Shown piece by piece: positions 1-8,292 of a stretch of DNA of 64,000 nt. The position numbers and the translations under genes are program-made. The first letter of the stretch is position 1. The number at the start of each line of letters is the position of its first letter. This DNA comes from an unidentified bacterial endosymbiont (GTDB lineage Bacteria > Pseudomonadota > Gammaproteobacteria > Enterobacterales > Enterobacteriaceae): assembly GCF_918797525.1 (NCBI RefSeq), contig NZ_OU963893.1:1364001-1428000 (forward strand), written 5' to 3'. The notes under the pieces were generated by a model that saw only the letters and a program-made list of their open reading frames with translations, ran no database searches and had not been told where the DNA came from.

Positions 1-52
1 GATCGTCCGGAATGCGATTAAGAGCCTGACAGTTGGCACATACGGTATTCAT
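1..52 (-). CDS. trxC: trxC, thioredoxin 2 (5' end only)
   Basis: The gene runs off the left edge; only the first 17 codons are present. They read MNTVCANCQALNRIPDD, which matches the start of enterobacterial thioredoxin 2, a cytoplasmic zinc-containing thioredoxin reduced by thioredoxin reductase. The CxxC at residues 5 and 8 is the first half of the N-terminal zinc-binding motif that separates TrxC from TrxA. The active-site WCGPC lies outside the window. The neighbour yfiF is transcribed away from it, as in E. coli. Confidence 0.85.
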   Translation of the reverse strand, partial: MNTVCANCQALNRIPDD

Positions 53-93
53 AACTAACCTCTGATAGAGCCGTGGGACAGCGGCAAATCGCC

Positions 94-123
94 GATAATG
101 TTTCTTATATGTTACATATTATC
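94..123. promoter_or_regulatory. Inverted repeat in trxC upstream region, possible OxyR-type site
   Basis: GATAAT at 94-99 and ATTATC at 118-123 form an inverted repeat about 45-70 bp upstream of trxC, with a second ATAT-rich element between them. E. coli trxC is activated by OxyR, so an activator site is expected here. The match to the OxyR tetranucleotide pattern is loose, so this is only a candidate. Confidence 0.25.
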
Positions 124-222
124 AGTAAGCCTGTTTGAAACGACAATGCGTTTTATTCAATGAGAACAATAGTCACAGGCTTTTGTACGAAATTATGGCT
201 ATGGGCAGACACATCGGGTAAT

Positions 223-239
223 CTGCGCGCTTCGCGCAG
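223..239 (+). promoter_or_regulatory. Short GC hairpin in yfiF leader
   Basis: CTGCGCG (223-229) and CGCGCAG (233-239) are perfect complements around a CTT loop. The stem ends 7 nt before the GGAG ribosome-binding site (247-250) of yfiF, so it could affect ribosome access. The hairpin is visible; the effect is inference. Confidence 0.35.
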
Positions 240-256
240 CGCTGGTGGAGAAAAGC

Positions 257-1324
257 ATGAACGACGAAATGAAAAACAAAAGCGGCAAGGTCAAAGTGAT
301 GTATGTCCGCAGTGATGATGACTCTGATAAACGCACCCAAAATCCGCGTACCGGAAAAGGTGGCGGGCGTCCGGCGTCCTCTCGTGCAGACGGTGGCCGT
401 CGCCCCGCCCGCGATGACAGAAATAACCGCGGCGATGACCGCAAACGTGATGACCGCAAACGCGATGATTTCTCACGTGATTCCTCCCCGTGGCGTACCG
501 TTTCTCGCGCCCCTGGCGACGAGACGCCAGAGAAGGCTGACCACGGCGGTATTAGCGGTAAAAGCTTTATCGATCCTGAGGTCCTGCGTCGCCAGCGTGC
601 TGAAGAGACGCGCGTGTATGGCGAGAACGCGTGTCAGGCCCTGTTCCAGAGCCGTCCTGAGTGTATCGTTCGCGCCTGGTTTATTCAGAGTGTGACGCCA
701 CGCTTCAAAGAAGCCCTGCGCTGGATGGCGGCAAACCGCAAAGCCTACCATGTGGTGGATGATGCAGAGCTAACAAAAGCCTCCGGTACCGAACACCACG
801 GTGGCGTCTGCTTCCTGATCAAGAAACGTAACGGCACCACCGTTCAGCAGTGGGTCAGCCAGGCGGATGCCGATGACTGTGTGCTGGCGCTGGAAGATGT
901 GGGCAACCCGCATAATCTGGGGGCAATGATGCGTAGCTGCGCCCACTTTGGCGTGAAGGGTGTACTGTTGCAGGATGCTGCCCTGCTGGAGTCCGGCGCG
1001 GCGATCCGTACGGCAGAGGGAGGAGCCGAGCACGTGCAGCCTATTACCGGTGACAGCGTTCTGGAGGCACTCGAGCAGTTCCGTAAAGCGGGCTACTCCA
1101 TCGTGACCACCTCCAGCCACGCGGGTACGCCGTTATTTAAAGCGACGTTACCACGTAAAATGGTACTGGTGCTGGGTCAGGAGCGTGACGGTCTGTCTGA
1201 TGCTGCGATGTCCAGTGCGGATCTCAGCGTCTCTATTGATGGCACAGGCAATGTAGAAAGTCTGAACGTTTCCGTTGCAACTGGCGTACTGCTGGCTGAA
1301 TGGTGGCGTCAGAATAAAGCTTAA
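257..1324 (+). CDS. yfiF: yfiF, TrmH/SpoU-family putative RNA 2'-O-methyltransferase
   Basis: This 355-residue protein is predicted to be a SAM-dependent RNA ribose methyltransferase of the SPOUT/TrmH class; its substrate is not established. The N-terminal ~100 residues are very rich in Arg, Asp and Gly, with the repeat [12 protein letters not shown], and are probably a disordered RNA-binding tail. A SpoU substrate-binding domain follows, then the catalytic domain with [22 protein letters not shown] and [15 protein letters not shown], the three family motifs forming the trefoil knot. An in-frame GTG lies at 245, but ATG 257 has GGAG at 247-250 and matches the E. coli start. The Arg/Asp tail is longer than the E. 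coli version I remember. Confidence 0.92.
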   Translation: MNDEMKNKSGKVKVMYVRSDDDSDKRTQNPRTGKGGGRPASSRADGGRRPARDDRNNRGDDRKRDDRKRDDFSRDSSPWRTVSRAPGDETPEKADHGGISGKSFIDPEVLRRQRAEETRVYGENACQALFQSRPECIVRAWFIQSVTPRFKEALRWMAANRKAYHVVDDAELTKASGTEHHGGVCFLIKKRNGTTVQQWVSQADADDCVLALEDVGNPHNLGAMMRSCAHFGVKGVLLQDAALLESGAAIRTAEGGAEHVQPITGDSVLEALEQFRKAGYSIVTTSSHAGTPLFKATLPRKMVLVLGQERDGLSDAAMSSADLSVSIDGTGNVESLNVSVATGVLLAEWWRQNKA

Positions 1325-1336
1325 TCCCCACGCTTT

Positions 1337-1364
1337 TTGTCTGCCCGGCGTACCGGGCAGACAA
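1337..1364. terminator. Perfect inverted repeat between convergent yfiF and ung
   Basis: Twelve-base arms (1337-1348 and 1353-1364; TTGTCTGCCCGG against CCGGGCAGACAA) flank a 4-nt loop between the 3' ends of two convergent genes. It is well placed to be a bidirectional terminator. However, the T run precedes the stem on the + strand and neither strand has a good U tract after it, so it may act only as an mRNA 3'-end stabiliser. Confidence 0.45.
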
Positions 1365-1367
1365 CCC

Positions 1368-2060
1368 TCATCCCTCGCTTTCTGCCGGTAACACTGGCAT
1401 CCAGTCGATTGGTGTCTCGCCACGTTTCTCCAGCCATTCATTCGCCAGAACAAAGTGATTACTGCCAAAGAAACCGCGATGCGCTGACAGCGGAGACGGG
1501 TGCGGAGCTTTTAATACGTGATGGCGCTGGCGGTCGATAATCGCTCCTTTCTTCTGCGCGTGCGATCCCCAAAGTAAAAAGACCACCCCTTCACGATGCT
1601 CGTTGATCAGGCTAATCACCTTATCGGTAAAGGTTTCCCAGCCGAGACTGGCGTGGGAATGCGCCTGGCCTGCACGTACCGTCAATACAGTGTTCAGCAA
1701 TAACACGCCCTGGCGCGCCCAGCTTTCCAGATAACCATGCTGCGGGCGCGTAAACCCGGGAAGGGTCCCTTCAAGCTCTTTATACATATTCAGCAGCGAA
1801 GGGGGAATAGCAATACCGGGTCGTACCGAAAATGCCAGACCATGGGCCTGACCGGGGCCGTGATAGGGATCCTGACCGAGAATAACCACCTTTACATCGC
1901 TCAACCCGGTGTAACGAAATGCGTTAAACACATCTTTCTGCGGCGGATAGATCGTCTGGCCAGATTGCCGCTCTGCCGCGACGGTGGTGAGAGTATTCAC
2001 AAAATAGGGTTGCTGCTTCTCTTCCGCCAGCACGTCATGCCATGTTAAAGGGGTAGTCAT
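1368..2060 (-). CDS. ung: ung, uracil-DNA glycosylase
   Basis: Ung removes uracil from DNA by cleaving the N-glycosidic bond, the first step of base excision repair in the cytoplasm. The 230-residue protein carries the family-1 water-activating motif [13 protein letters not shown] and the C-terminal motif [13 protein letters not shown], which holds the catalytic His and the DNA-intercalating Leu. An AGGAG sits 6 nt before ATG 2060; a further in-frame ATG at 2075 would add MQESE, unlike known homologues. It is convergent with yfiF and divergent from grcA, as in E. coli. Confidence 0.97.
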   Translation of the reverse strand: MTTPLTWHDVLAEEKQQPYFVNTLTTVAAERQSGQTIYPPQKDVFNAFRYTGLSDVKVVILGQDPYHGPGQAHGLAFSVRPGIAIPPSLLNMYKELEGTLPGFTRPQHGYLESWARQGVLLLNTVLTVRAGQAHSHASLGWETFTDKVISLINEHREGVVFLLWGSHAQKKGAIIDRQRHHVLKAPHPSPLSAHRGFFGSNHFVLANEWLEKRGETPIDWMPVLPAESEG

Positions 2061-2200
2061 TTCGCTCTCCTGCAAATCTAAACTGCGCCTAGCTTACCCG
2101 TTTAATCCCGGTGAGCAAAATACCCCGCAGAAAATGAACCTAACCCCTTAAATTTAATTTGAAATTATACGAATGGGCTCGAATGTGTCTGGTGGGGAAA

Positions 2201-2214
2201 TTGATCTAAAGCAA
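2201..2214. promoter_or_regulatory. Distal FNR box upstream of grcA
   Basis: TTGATCTAAAGCAA matches the FNR consensus TTGAT-N4-ATCAA with one deviation in the right half. Its centre is 53 bp upstream of the proximal FNR box. E. coli yfiD/grcA is known to have FNR sites at -40.5 and -93.5, also 53 bp apart, where the upstream site lowers activation under strict anaerobiosis. The spacing match supports function. Confidence 0.72.
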
Positions 2215-2224
2215 TAAAATCAAA

Positions 2225-2241
2225 CCACACTCTTTGTGTGG
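2225..2241 (+). other. Small hairpin between the two FNR boxes
   Basis: CCACAC and GTGTGG pair around a TCTTT loop and are followed by a T-rich stretch (TTGGTGTTTTTGTT). It resembles a weak intrinsic terminator pointing towards grcA, lying upstream of the predicted start near 2301. It could insulate grcA from read-through. Function unproven. Confidence 0.3.
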
Positions 2242-2253
2242 TTGGTGTTTTTG

Positions 2254-2301
2254 TTGATTTAAGTCAATAAAACCCCGCAGCCTGAGTGATATATATACAC
2301 G
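2254..2301 (+). promoter_or_regulatory. grcA promoter with proximal FNR box
   Basis: TTGATTTAAGTCAA (2254-2267) is a good FNR box centred at 2260.5. A centre at -40.5 would put the transcription start at about 2301, and an AT-rich -10 (TATATA, 2290-2295) lies at the right distance. This is a class II FNR-activated promoter layout, as known for E. coli yfiD. The start site is inferred. Confidence 0.75.
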
Positions 2302-2371
2302 CAAGAAACAATGGTTTTACCAATTGGCCGCCAGCGGTCGACACAAATTAATGTAGCCCAGGAGGCACCAC

Positions 2372-2755
2372 ATGATTACAGGTATCCAGATTACCAAAGC
2401 TGCGAATGACGATCTGCTCAACTCTTTCTGGCTGCTGGACAGCGAGAAAGGTGAAGCACGCTGTGTAGCAGCAAAAGCCGGTTTTAATGAAGACGAAATC
2501 GTTCCAGTAAGCAAGCTGGGCGAAATTGAATACCGTGAAATTCCAATGGAAGTGAAGCCAGAAGTACGCGTTGAAGGCGGTCAGCACCTGAACGTTAACG
2601 TTCTGCGTCGTGAAACATTGATGGATGCTGTTGAGCATCCGGAAAAATACCCGCAGTTGACCATCCGTGTCTCTGGCTACGCGGTGCGTTTCAACTCTCT
2701 GACCCCAGAACAGCAGCGTGACGTCATCGCGCGTACCTTTACTGAAAGCCTGTAA
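2372..2755 (+). CDS. grcA: grcA (yfiD), autonomous glycyl radical cofactor
   Basis: GrcA is a 127-residue stand-alone copy of the C-terminal glycyl-radical domain of pyruvate formate-lyase. In E. coli it can replace the oxygen-cleaved tail of PflB and restore activity after air exposure or at low pH. The radical motif [10 protein letters not shown] is present near residues 98-107, with the Gly that carries the radical. The start is ATG 2372 behind AGGAGG (2360-2365). Control by the two FNR boxes upstream fits a microaerobic role. A strong terminator follows. Confidence 0.97.
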   Translation: MITGIQITKAANDDLLNSFWLLDSEKGEARCVAAKAGFNEDEIVPVSKLGEIEYREIPMEVKPEVRVEGGQHLNVNVLRRETLMDAVEHPEKYPQLTIRVSGYAVRFNSLTPEQQRDVIARTFTESL

Positions 2756-2779
2756 GCGTTTCAGCCACGGGGTGGCGTA

Positions 2780-2805
2780 AAAAAGCCGGGATTTCCCGGC
2801 TTTTT
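2780..2805. terminator. Bidirectional terminator between grcA and srmB
   Basis: AAAAAGCCGGGA-TT-TCCCGGCTTTTT: a 7-bp GC stem (2785-2791 with 2794-2800) flanked by A and T runs on both sides, placed between convergent grcA and srmB. It is a canonical intrinsic terminator on either strand. Confidence 0.92.
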
Positions 2806-2807
2806 GC

Positions 2808-4136
2808 TTACTCTTCGGTTTGCGACTCAGGCGTAGAGCCACTTGGCTTACGGCGCTTACCGATATTTTTTGTGTCGCGGTGGCGTTGCTTAACGCGCGG
2901 CTTCTCTTTTTCTTTCTCTTTCTTCTCAGCACGTTTTGCGAGCGCTTTTTTAGACGGTTTGCCCGTCATTTTTTCGCTCGGAGCGCGCGTGGTCGGACGA
3001 AGCTCATCAATAACACGCGATTTCAGCGGCTCGTCTACATAACGGCCAATTTTCTGCAGGAGCAGGTGGTCGTGCGCTTCGACCAGCGAAATCGCAGTAC
3101 CTTTACGGCCCGCTCGAGCGGTACGGCCAATACGGTGCAGATAGGTATCGCCGCTGCGTGGCATATCGAAGTTAATAACATGGCTCACGTCAGGAATATC
3201 GATCCCGCGTGCCGCAACGTCGGTAGCGACCAGAACATTTACACGACCTTCGGTCAGACGCTTAATGCCTTCGGTACGCTTAACCTGCGCCATCTCGCCT
3301 TCAAGATAGCAGTTATTGATTCCGGCATTACGCAGCATTTCGGCTAGCTCATGCACGCGCTCACGCTTGCGCACAAACACGATGGTGCGCAGGGCGTCTT
3401 CCTGCTTGAGCAGATGCTTGAGTAACTCAACTTTGTGCTCAAGGTTATCTGCACGGTAGTACCACTGGTGGATCTTCTTGCGCTCACGGGTGGAAGGCGT
3501 AGCCGACACTTCAGCCGGATCTTCCAGCAGACGCTCTGCAAAGTCTTTAATCGCCTCCCCCTCAAGGGTGGCAGAGAACAACATTGTATGGTTGCGCCAG
3601 CGGGTCTCACCTGCGATGTGTTCAATATCCTGAGCAAAGCCCATGTCCAGCATGCGATCAGCTTCGTCGAGGATCAGGGTCTCAACCGCGCGGCAGTCGA
3701 AGTTCTCTTCTTTAATATATTGCAGCAGGCGGCCCGTCGTCGCGACGACGATATCCTGGTTTTCGCTAAACACTTCGGCGTGGTTCATATACGCCACACC
3801 GCCTGTAATGGTGGCGATATCCAGATGGGTGTTCGCAGCCAGTTCACGCGCGTGCTCTGCGACCTGGGTGGCCAGTTCGCGCGTTGGCGTCAGGATCAAT
3901 ACCCGCGGCGGGCCAGATTTTTTGCGTGGGAAATCGAGCAGATGCTGCAAGACAGGCAGCAGGTAGGCTGCTGTTTTCCCCGTGCCGGTTGGCGCAGAAC
4001 CGAGCACATCGCGGCCCTCAAGCGCAGGCGGAATGGCCGCGGCCTGAATGGCGGTCGGGCGTGTAAAGCCTTTGCTCTCAAGTGCATTGAGCAGGCTTTC
4101 ATCGAGTTCAAGTTCGGAAAAAGTCGTTACAGTCAT
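2808..4136 (-). CDS. srmB: srmB, DEAD-box ATP-dependent RNA helicase
   Basis: SrmB (442 residues) unwinds RNA during early assembly of the 50S ribosomal subunit. The helicase core shows the Q motif ([10 protein letters not shown]), motif I (APTGTGKT), motif Ia (PTRELA), motif II (LDEADRM), motif III (FSATL), and motifs V-VI ([21 protein letters not shown]). The C-terminal tail from about residue 380 is a Lys/Arg/Glu-rich basic extension, typical of SrmB and used for RNA or L4 binding. GAGG precedes ATG 4136. It is divergent from trmN. Confidence 0.96.
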   Translation of the reverse strand: MTVTTFSELELDESLLNALESKGFTRPTAIQAAAIPPALEGRDVLGSAPTGTGKTAAYLLPVLQHLLDFPRKKSGPPRVLILTPTRELATQVAEHARELAANTHLDIATITGGVAYMNHAEVFSENQDIVVATTGRLLQYIKEENFDCRAVETLILDEADRMLDMGFAQDIEHIAGETRWRNHTMLFSATLEGEAIKDFAERLLEDPAEVSATPSTRERKKIHQWYYRADNLEHKVELLKHLLKQEDALRTIVFVRKRERVHELAEMLRNAGINNCYLEGEMAQVKRTEGIKRLTEGRVNVLVATDVAARGIDIPDVSHVINFDMPRSGDTYLHRIGRTARAGRKGTAISLVEAHDHLLLQKIGRYVDEPLKSRVIDELRPTTRAPSEKMTGKPSKKALAKRAEKKEKEKEKPRVKQRHRDTKNIGKRRKPSGSTPESQTEE

Positions 4137-4160
4137 GTTCTACCTCTGTGTGGGGCGCTG

Positions 4161-4166
4161 ATTATA
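4161..4166 (-). promoter_or_regulatory. Probable -10 element of srmB
   Basis: The minus strand reads TATAAT at 4166-4161, about 25 bp before the srmB start codon. The -35 region (near 4184-4189) is poor. A perfect -10 hexamer at this distance makes a sigma-70 promoter likely. Confidence 0.45.
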
Positions 4167-4268
4167 GACGTTACGGCTGTAATCTTCATCTGTTTGTATG
4201 GATATCGCTTTGCGGCCACTTCGCTTTCCCCTATGCTACCCCAGTTTCACTTAGAAGGTTGCTCTGAC

Positions 4269-5006
4269 ATGTCTCAACTCAAAGCGCAGTTGCGCCGCGA
4301 TGGTTTCACCTTTAAACAGTTCTTTATTGCGCACGATCGCTGTGCAATGAAAGTCGGTACAGACGGTATTTTACTTGGGGCCTGGGCGCCTGTAGCAGGT
4401 GTTAAGCGTATTCTGGATATCGGTACCGGCAGCGGACTGCTGGCGCTGATGCTGGCACAGCGCACGGACGAACACGTTACCCTCGATGCCGTGGAGTTAG
4501 ATGTCCAGGCTGCAGGGCAGGCGCGCGAAAATGCCGCGGGCTCCCCGTGGGCGGACCGGATTAAGGTCGAATGTGCCGATATACTGGCGTGGGCGCCTGA
4601 ACAAACCGCCCGCTATGACCTGATTGTCAGTAATCCACCCTATTACGAGCCGGGTGTCGAATGCGCCACGCCGGAGCGTGAGCAGGCTCGATCTACCGGT
4701 TCGCTCGATCACAAAGCGCTGTTAAGCTGTGCGGCAGAGTTAATTTCCGAAGAGGGGTTTTTCTGCGTGGTCCTGCCTGAAAGTATCGGCAATACATTTA
4801 TCGGGATTGCGCGCGACATCGGCTGGAATTTACGCCTGCGTACCGACATTTCGGATACCGAAGGTCGGTTGCCGCACCGGGTGCTGCTGGCGCTTTCGCC
4901 GAAAGAAGGGGAGTGCTTTAACGACAGGATGGTGATCCGTGGGCCAGACCAGCTTTATTCTGAAAGTTACACTGCGCTGACCCAGGCGTTTTATCTGTTT
5001 ATGTGA
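4269..5006 (+). CDS. trmN: trmN (yfiC, trmN6), tRNA1(Val) adenine-37 N6-methyltransferase
   Basis: The enzyme methylates N6 of A37, next to the anticodon of tRNA1(Val), using SAM. The 245-residue protein has the class I SAM-binding motif [14 protein letters not shown] (about residues 42-55) and the catalytic SNPPYYEPG of N6-adenine methyltransferases. The reading frame is open far upstream of 4269, but that part is antisense to srmB. ATG 4269 gives exactly the E. coli length and follows GAAGG. Its 3' end overlaps the convergent nadB by 16 bp. Confidence 0.95.
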   Translation: MSQLKAQLRRDGFTFKQFFIAHDRCAMKVGTDGILLGAWAPVAGVKRILDIGTGSGLLALMLAQRTDEHVTLDAVELDVQAAGQARENAAGSPWADRIKVECADILAWAPEQTARYDLIVSNPPYYEPGVECATPEREQARSTGSLDHKALLSCAAELISEEGFFCVVLPESIGNTFIGIARDIGWNLRLRTDISDTEGRLPHRVLLALSPKEGECFNDRMVIRGPDQLYSESYTALTQAFYLFM

Positions 5007-6610
5007 ACCTGCGGGGAGAGCACTGAGGGGCCGGATCCAGCAAGAAGATCCGGATAGTCCAGGGTATAATGCAGGCCGCGGCTCTCTTTACGCATCAGCG
5101 CACAGCGGACAATCAGCTCGGCAACCTGCACCAGGTTACGCAGCTCCAGCAGGTTGTTAGACACCCTGAAATTGGCATAATAGTCATCAATCTCGTGCTG
5201 TAGCATGAGGATTCGGCGCAATGCCCGCTCAAGCCGCTTCGTGGTCCGTACAATCCCAACGTAGTCCCACATAAACAATCGCAGTTCGTGCCAGTTATGC
5301 TGAATGACGACCAGCTCATCCGGATCCTCAACGCGGCTCTCATCCCATGCCGGTAGATCTTCAGTCTGACGGGCATTGGGCAGGCGTTTAGTGATATCTT
5401 CTGCCGCAGACCAGCCGTAAACCAGACATTCCAGCAGTGAGTTAGACGCCATGCGGTTAGCGCCATGCAGCCCGGTGTAACTCACCTCACCAATGGCGTA
5501 CAGACCCTCGACATCAGTACGGCCGTTGTCGTCAACTATCACTCCACCACAGGTATAGTGGGCGGCGGGCACAATCGGCACCGGGTCGCGGGTCAAATCA
5601 ATCCCCAGGCCCAACAGCTTGTCGTAAATCATTGGAAAGTGCTGGCGAATGAATTCTACCGGTTTATGGCTGATATCCAGGTACATGCAATCCACCCCCA
5701 GGCGTTTCATCTCGTGGTCGATGGCACGGGCAACGATATCACGCGGTGCAAGCTCGCCTCTGGGGTCAACGTCGGGCATAAAGCGCGAGCCGTCCGGGCG
5801 CTTCAGATAAGCGCCTTCCCCGCGCAGGGCTTCGGTCAATAAGAAGTTACGCGCCTGAGGGTGGAAAAGCGCAGTAGGATGGAACTGATTGAATTCGAGA
5901 TTCGCTACCCGACAACCGGCGCGCCAGGCCATAGCGATACCATCACCAGAGGCGATATCCGGATTGGTGGTGTATTGATACACTTTCGAGGCGCCCCCCG
6001 TGGCCAGCACAACCGCTTTAGCCCTGCAGGTTTCGACCTTCTCTATATTGCGGTTCCACACCCAGGCACCCACAACGCGACGTGCACCCGGCAGGCCGAT
6101 TTTATCGGAGATTATCAAGTCAACGGCGTTACAGCGCTCCAGTACCCGGATGTTGGGGTGACTAAGCGCCTTACTGACCAGCGTGGTTTCAACCACTTTC
6201 CCGGTGGCATCCGCGGCATGCAGAATACGCCGATGGCTGTGGCCACCTTCCCGTGTCAGGTGATAGCTCTCTTCACCGTTTGGCTGAATCTCGGTATCGA
6301 ACAGCACGCCCTGGTCGATAAGCCACTGGACGCAGTGTCGGGCATTGCTGGCGACAAACTCAGCGGCGTGTTTGTCCACGATCCCCGCTCCGGCAATCAA
6401 CGTATCTTCAACGTGCGAGGCGACAGTATCTGCTTCATCAAACACGGCGGCAATGCCGCCCTGGGCATAAAAAGTGGAACCTTCGCTCATTAGCCCTTTA
6501 CTCAGAACGATCACGTTCTGCTTTTCAGCCAGACGCAGCGCGAGAGAGAGACCGGCAGCACCGCTACCAATAATCAGTACATCACAATCAAGATCAGGTG
6601 TTGTGTTCAT
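4991..6610 (-). CDS. nadB: nadB, L-aspartate oxidase
   Basis: NadB is the FAD enzyme that oxidises L-aspartate to iminoaspartate, the first step of de novo NAD synthesis; NadA then uses the product. The 539-residue protein begins with the dinucleotide-binding motif [10 protein letters not shown] (residues 13-22) and is of the succinate dehydrogenase/fumarate reductase flavoprotein type, with the capping-domain motifs HPTAL and RGEGAYL and the segment HYTCGG. A C-terminal helical domain follows. A NadR operator sits directly upstream of the start, so NAD-responsive repression is expected. The last 16 bp overlap trmN tail to tail. Confidence 0.97.
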   Translation of the reverse strand: MNTTPDLDCDVLIIGSGAAGLSLALRLAEKQNVIVLSKGLMSEGSTFYAQGGIAAVFDEADTVASHVEDTLIAGAGIVDKHAAEFVASNARHCVQWLIDQGVLFDTEIQPNGEESYHLTREGGHSHRRILHAADATGKVVETTLVSKALSHPNIRVLERCNAVDLIISDKIGLPGARRVVGAWVWNRNIEKVETCRAKAVVLATGGASKVYQYTTNPDIASGDGIAMAWRAGCRVANLEFNQFHPTALFHPQARNFLLTEALRGEGAYLKRPDGSRFMPDVDPRGELAPRDIVARAIDHEMKRLGVDCMYLDISHKPVEFIRQHFPMIYDKLLGLGIDLTRDPVPIVPAAHYTCGGVIVDDNGRTDVEGLYAIGEVSYTGLHGANRMASNSLLECLVYGWSAAEDITKRLPNARQTEDLPAWDESRVEDPDELVVIQHNWHELRLFMWDYVGIVRTTKRLERALRRILMLQHEIDDYYANFRVSNNLLELRNLVQVAELIVRCALMRKESRGLHYTLDYPDLLAGSGPSVLSPQVHINR

Positions 6611-6616
6611 TCGTGT

Positions 6617-6634
6617 TGTTTAATTTACTAAACA
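6617..6634. promoter_or_regulatory. NadR operator upstream of nadB
   Basis: TGTTTA-ATTTAC-TAAACA is a perfect match to the NadR consensus TGTTTA-N6-TAAACA. It lies 7 bp upstream of the nadB start codon. NadR is the NAD-responsive repressor of nadB and nadA in E. coli and Salmonella. Confidence 0.88.
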
Positions 6635-6867
6635 GTGTTGAGTCACAATAGCATCGTAATGCGAGATATCGCACGTTTTATTTGCTTTTTGTTGCAATGA
6701 CTAAACGTACGCTGGGAAGATAAAACGACGTAAAAGAACGAAAATATTTTGCGAAGCAGATCGTTAGCGTCAGATTTTGTGGTGAAATATAGCTTGTGTT
6801 GCGTTACTCTTCTGACGGGAAAATAGATGTTTCTTGTCACAAAGCGGATACGTATCGTGAACAGACG

Positions 6868-6873
6868 TATAAT
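6868..6873 (+). promoter_or_regulatory. Possible sigma-70 -10 upstream of rpoE
   Basis: TATAAT about 160 bp upstream of rpoE could serve a housekeeping promoter for the operon. No good -35 is visible at 16-18 bp, so support is limited. The 424-bp nadB-rpoE gap otherwise holds the NadR site, AT-rich DNA and the sigma-E promoter. Confidence 0.3.
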
Positions 6874-6923
6874 GATAGAAAATGATCGGTCTGCGACGCA
6901 TTGAACAAAAACAAAGGCGTTAC

Positions 6924-6951
6924 GGAACTTATTGAAGAACAGACATTCTAA
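6924..6951 (+). promoter_or_regulatory. Sigma-E autoregulatory promoter of rpoE
   Basis: GGAACTT (6924-6930), a 16-bp spacer, then TCTAA (6947-6951) is a textbook sigma-E promoter. The expected start is near 6957, about 78 nt before rpoE. In E. coli rpoE is transcribed by its own sigma factor from such a promoter. Confidence 0.85.
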
Positions 6952-7034
6952 CTGGGTGCTTGCTCAAAGTACGTACTTTTAGAGTGGCGTTTCGATAACG
7001 CGTGGAATTTAGGTTTGGGGAGACATTACCTCGG

Positions 7035-7610
7035 ATGAGCGAGCAGTTAACGGACCAGGTCCTGGTTGAACGGGTCCAGCAGGGAGATCAGAAAGCCTTT
7101 AACCTACTGGTGGTGCGCTACCAGCATAAGGTGGCGAGCCTGGTTTCCCGCTATGTACCGTCAGGTGATGTACCTGATGTCGTACAAGAGTCTTTTATCA
7201 AGGCCTATCGCGCGCTGGATTCGTTCCGGGGAGACAGTGCTTTTTACACCTGGCTGTACCGTATTGCGGTGAATACAGCAAAGAATTATCTGGTCGCTCA
7301 GGGCCGTCGTCCGCCTTCTAGTGATGTCGATGCTATCGATGCTGAAAACTTTGAAAGCGGCGGGGCATTGAAAGAAATTTCGAACCCTGAGAACTTAATG
7401 TTGTCAGAAGAACTGAGACAAATCGTTTTTCGCACGATCGAGTCGCTCCCGGAAGATTTACGCATGGCAATTACGTTACGGGAGTTGGATGGTCTTAGCT
7501 ATGAAGAGATAGCGGCTATCATGGATTGTCCGGTCGGCACGGTTCGTTCACGAATTTTCCGTGCGCGAGAAGCTATTGATAATAAAGTTCAACCGCTTAT
7601 CAGGCGTTGA
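7035..7610 (+). CDS. rpoE: rpoE, RNA polymerase sigma-E factor
   Basis: Sigma-E directs transcription of the envelope stress regulon when outer membrane proteins misfold. At 191 residues it has the E. coli length and is nearly identical in sequence. Region 2 (VPDVVQESFIKAYRALDSFRGDS, about 46-68) binds the -10 element, and region 4 with the helix-turn-helix LSYEEIAAIMDCPVGTV (about 154-170) binds the -35. ATG 7035 is chosen over GTG 7002 by homology and by GGGGAGA about 12 nt before it. ATG overlaps a TGA of another leader frame (ATGA at 7035-7038). First gene of rpoE-rseABC. Confidence 0.98.
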   Translation: MSEQLTDQVLVERVQQGDQKAFNLLVVRYQHKVASLVSRYVPSGDVPDVVQESFIKAYRALDSFRGDSAFYTWLYRIAVNTAKNYLVAQGRRPPSSDVDAIDAENFESGGALKEISNPENLMLSEELRQIVFRTIESLPEDLRMAITLRELDGLSYEEIAAIMDCPVGTVRSRIFRAREAIDNKVQPLIRR

Positions 7611-7641
7611 CGATAGCGGAATACTGGAAAAGGTATTAGGC

Positions 7642-8292
7642 ATGCAGAAAGAAAAACTTTCCGCTTTAATGGATGGTGAAACGCTGGATGATGAGTTGCT
7701 CGAAGAGCTTGCTCATTCTCCTGAAATGCAAGAGACCTGGGAGAGTTACCATCTCATCCGTGACACCCTGCGCGGTGACACCGGCGAGGTTCTCCATTTC
7801 GATATCTCAGCCCGCATTATGGCGGCCATTGAAAGCGAGCCCGTTCATCAGACCACATCGCTGATTCCTGAAGCTCAGCCAGCACCTCACCAGTGGCTGA
7901 AAATGCCGTTCTGGCAAAAGGTGCGTCCGTGGGCCAGCCAGCTTACCCAAATGGGGGTGGCGGCTTGTGTATCGCTTGCAGTTATTGTTGGCGTCCAGCA
8001 GTATAATAGCCAGCCTGAAACTACTCAGCAGCCAGAGGCGCCAGTGTTCAACACACTGCCGATGATGGGCAAAGCCAGCCCGGTAAGTCTGGGCGTACCG
8101 GCTGATGCTTCCGCAAGCGGCGGTCAGCAGCAGCAGGTTCAGGAGCAGCGTCGCCGCATCAATGCAATGTTGCAGGATTACGAGCTGCAGCGTCGTCTGC
8201 ACTCTGAACAGCTTCAGTTTGAGCAGGCACAAACCCAGCAGGCTGCTGTGCAAGTGCCCGGAACCCAAACGTTAGGAACGCAATCGCAGTAA
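7642..8292 (+). CDS. rseA: rseA, anti-sigma-E factor
   Basis: RseA is a single-pass inner membrane protein that holds sigma-E inactive. Stress triggers successive cleavage by DegS, RseP and ClpXP. The 216-residue protein has the N-terminal cytoplasmic anti-sigma domain (about 1-90), one transmembrane segment (VAACVSLAVIVGV, near 107-119), and a Gln-rich periplasmic domain that binds RseB. ATG 7642 matches E. coli length; the frame continues 81 bp upstream into the rpoE end. Its TAA overlaps the ATG of rseB by one base. Confidence 0.97.
   Translation: MQKEKLSALMDGETLDDELLEELAHSPEMQETWESYHLIRDTLRGDTGEVLHFDISARIMAAIESEPVHQTTSLIPEAQPAPHQWLKMPFWQKVRPWASQLTQMGVAACVSLAVIVGVQQYNSQPETTQQPEAPVFNTLPMMGKASPVSLGVPADASASGGQQQQVQEQRRRINAMLQDYELQRRLHSEQLQFEQAQTQQAAVQVPGTQTLGTQSQ

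Noticed and set aside
3435..4268. Long in-frame extension upstream of trmN
   Set aside because: This stretch is antisense to srmB. Homology and length place the trmN start at 4269.
6872..6935. Short ORFs in the rpoE leader starting ATG 6872 or 6882
   Set aside because: They stop after 10 and 17 codons, have no ribosome-binding site and do not reach rpoE, so I could not support a leader peptide from them.
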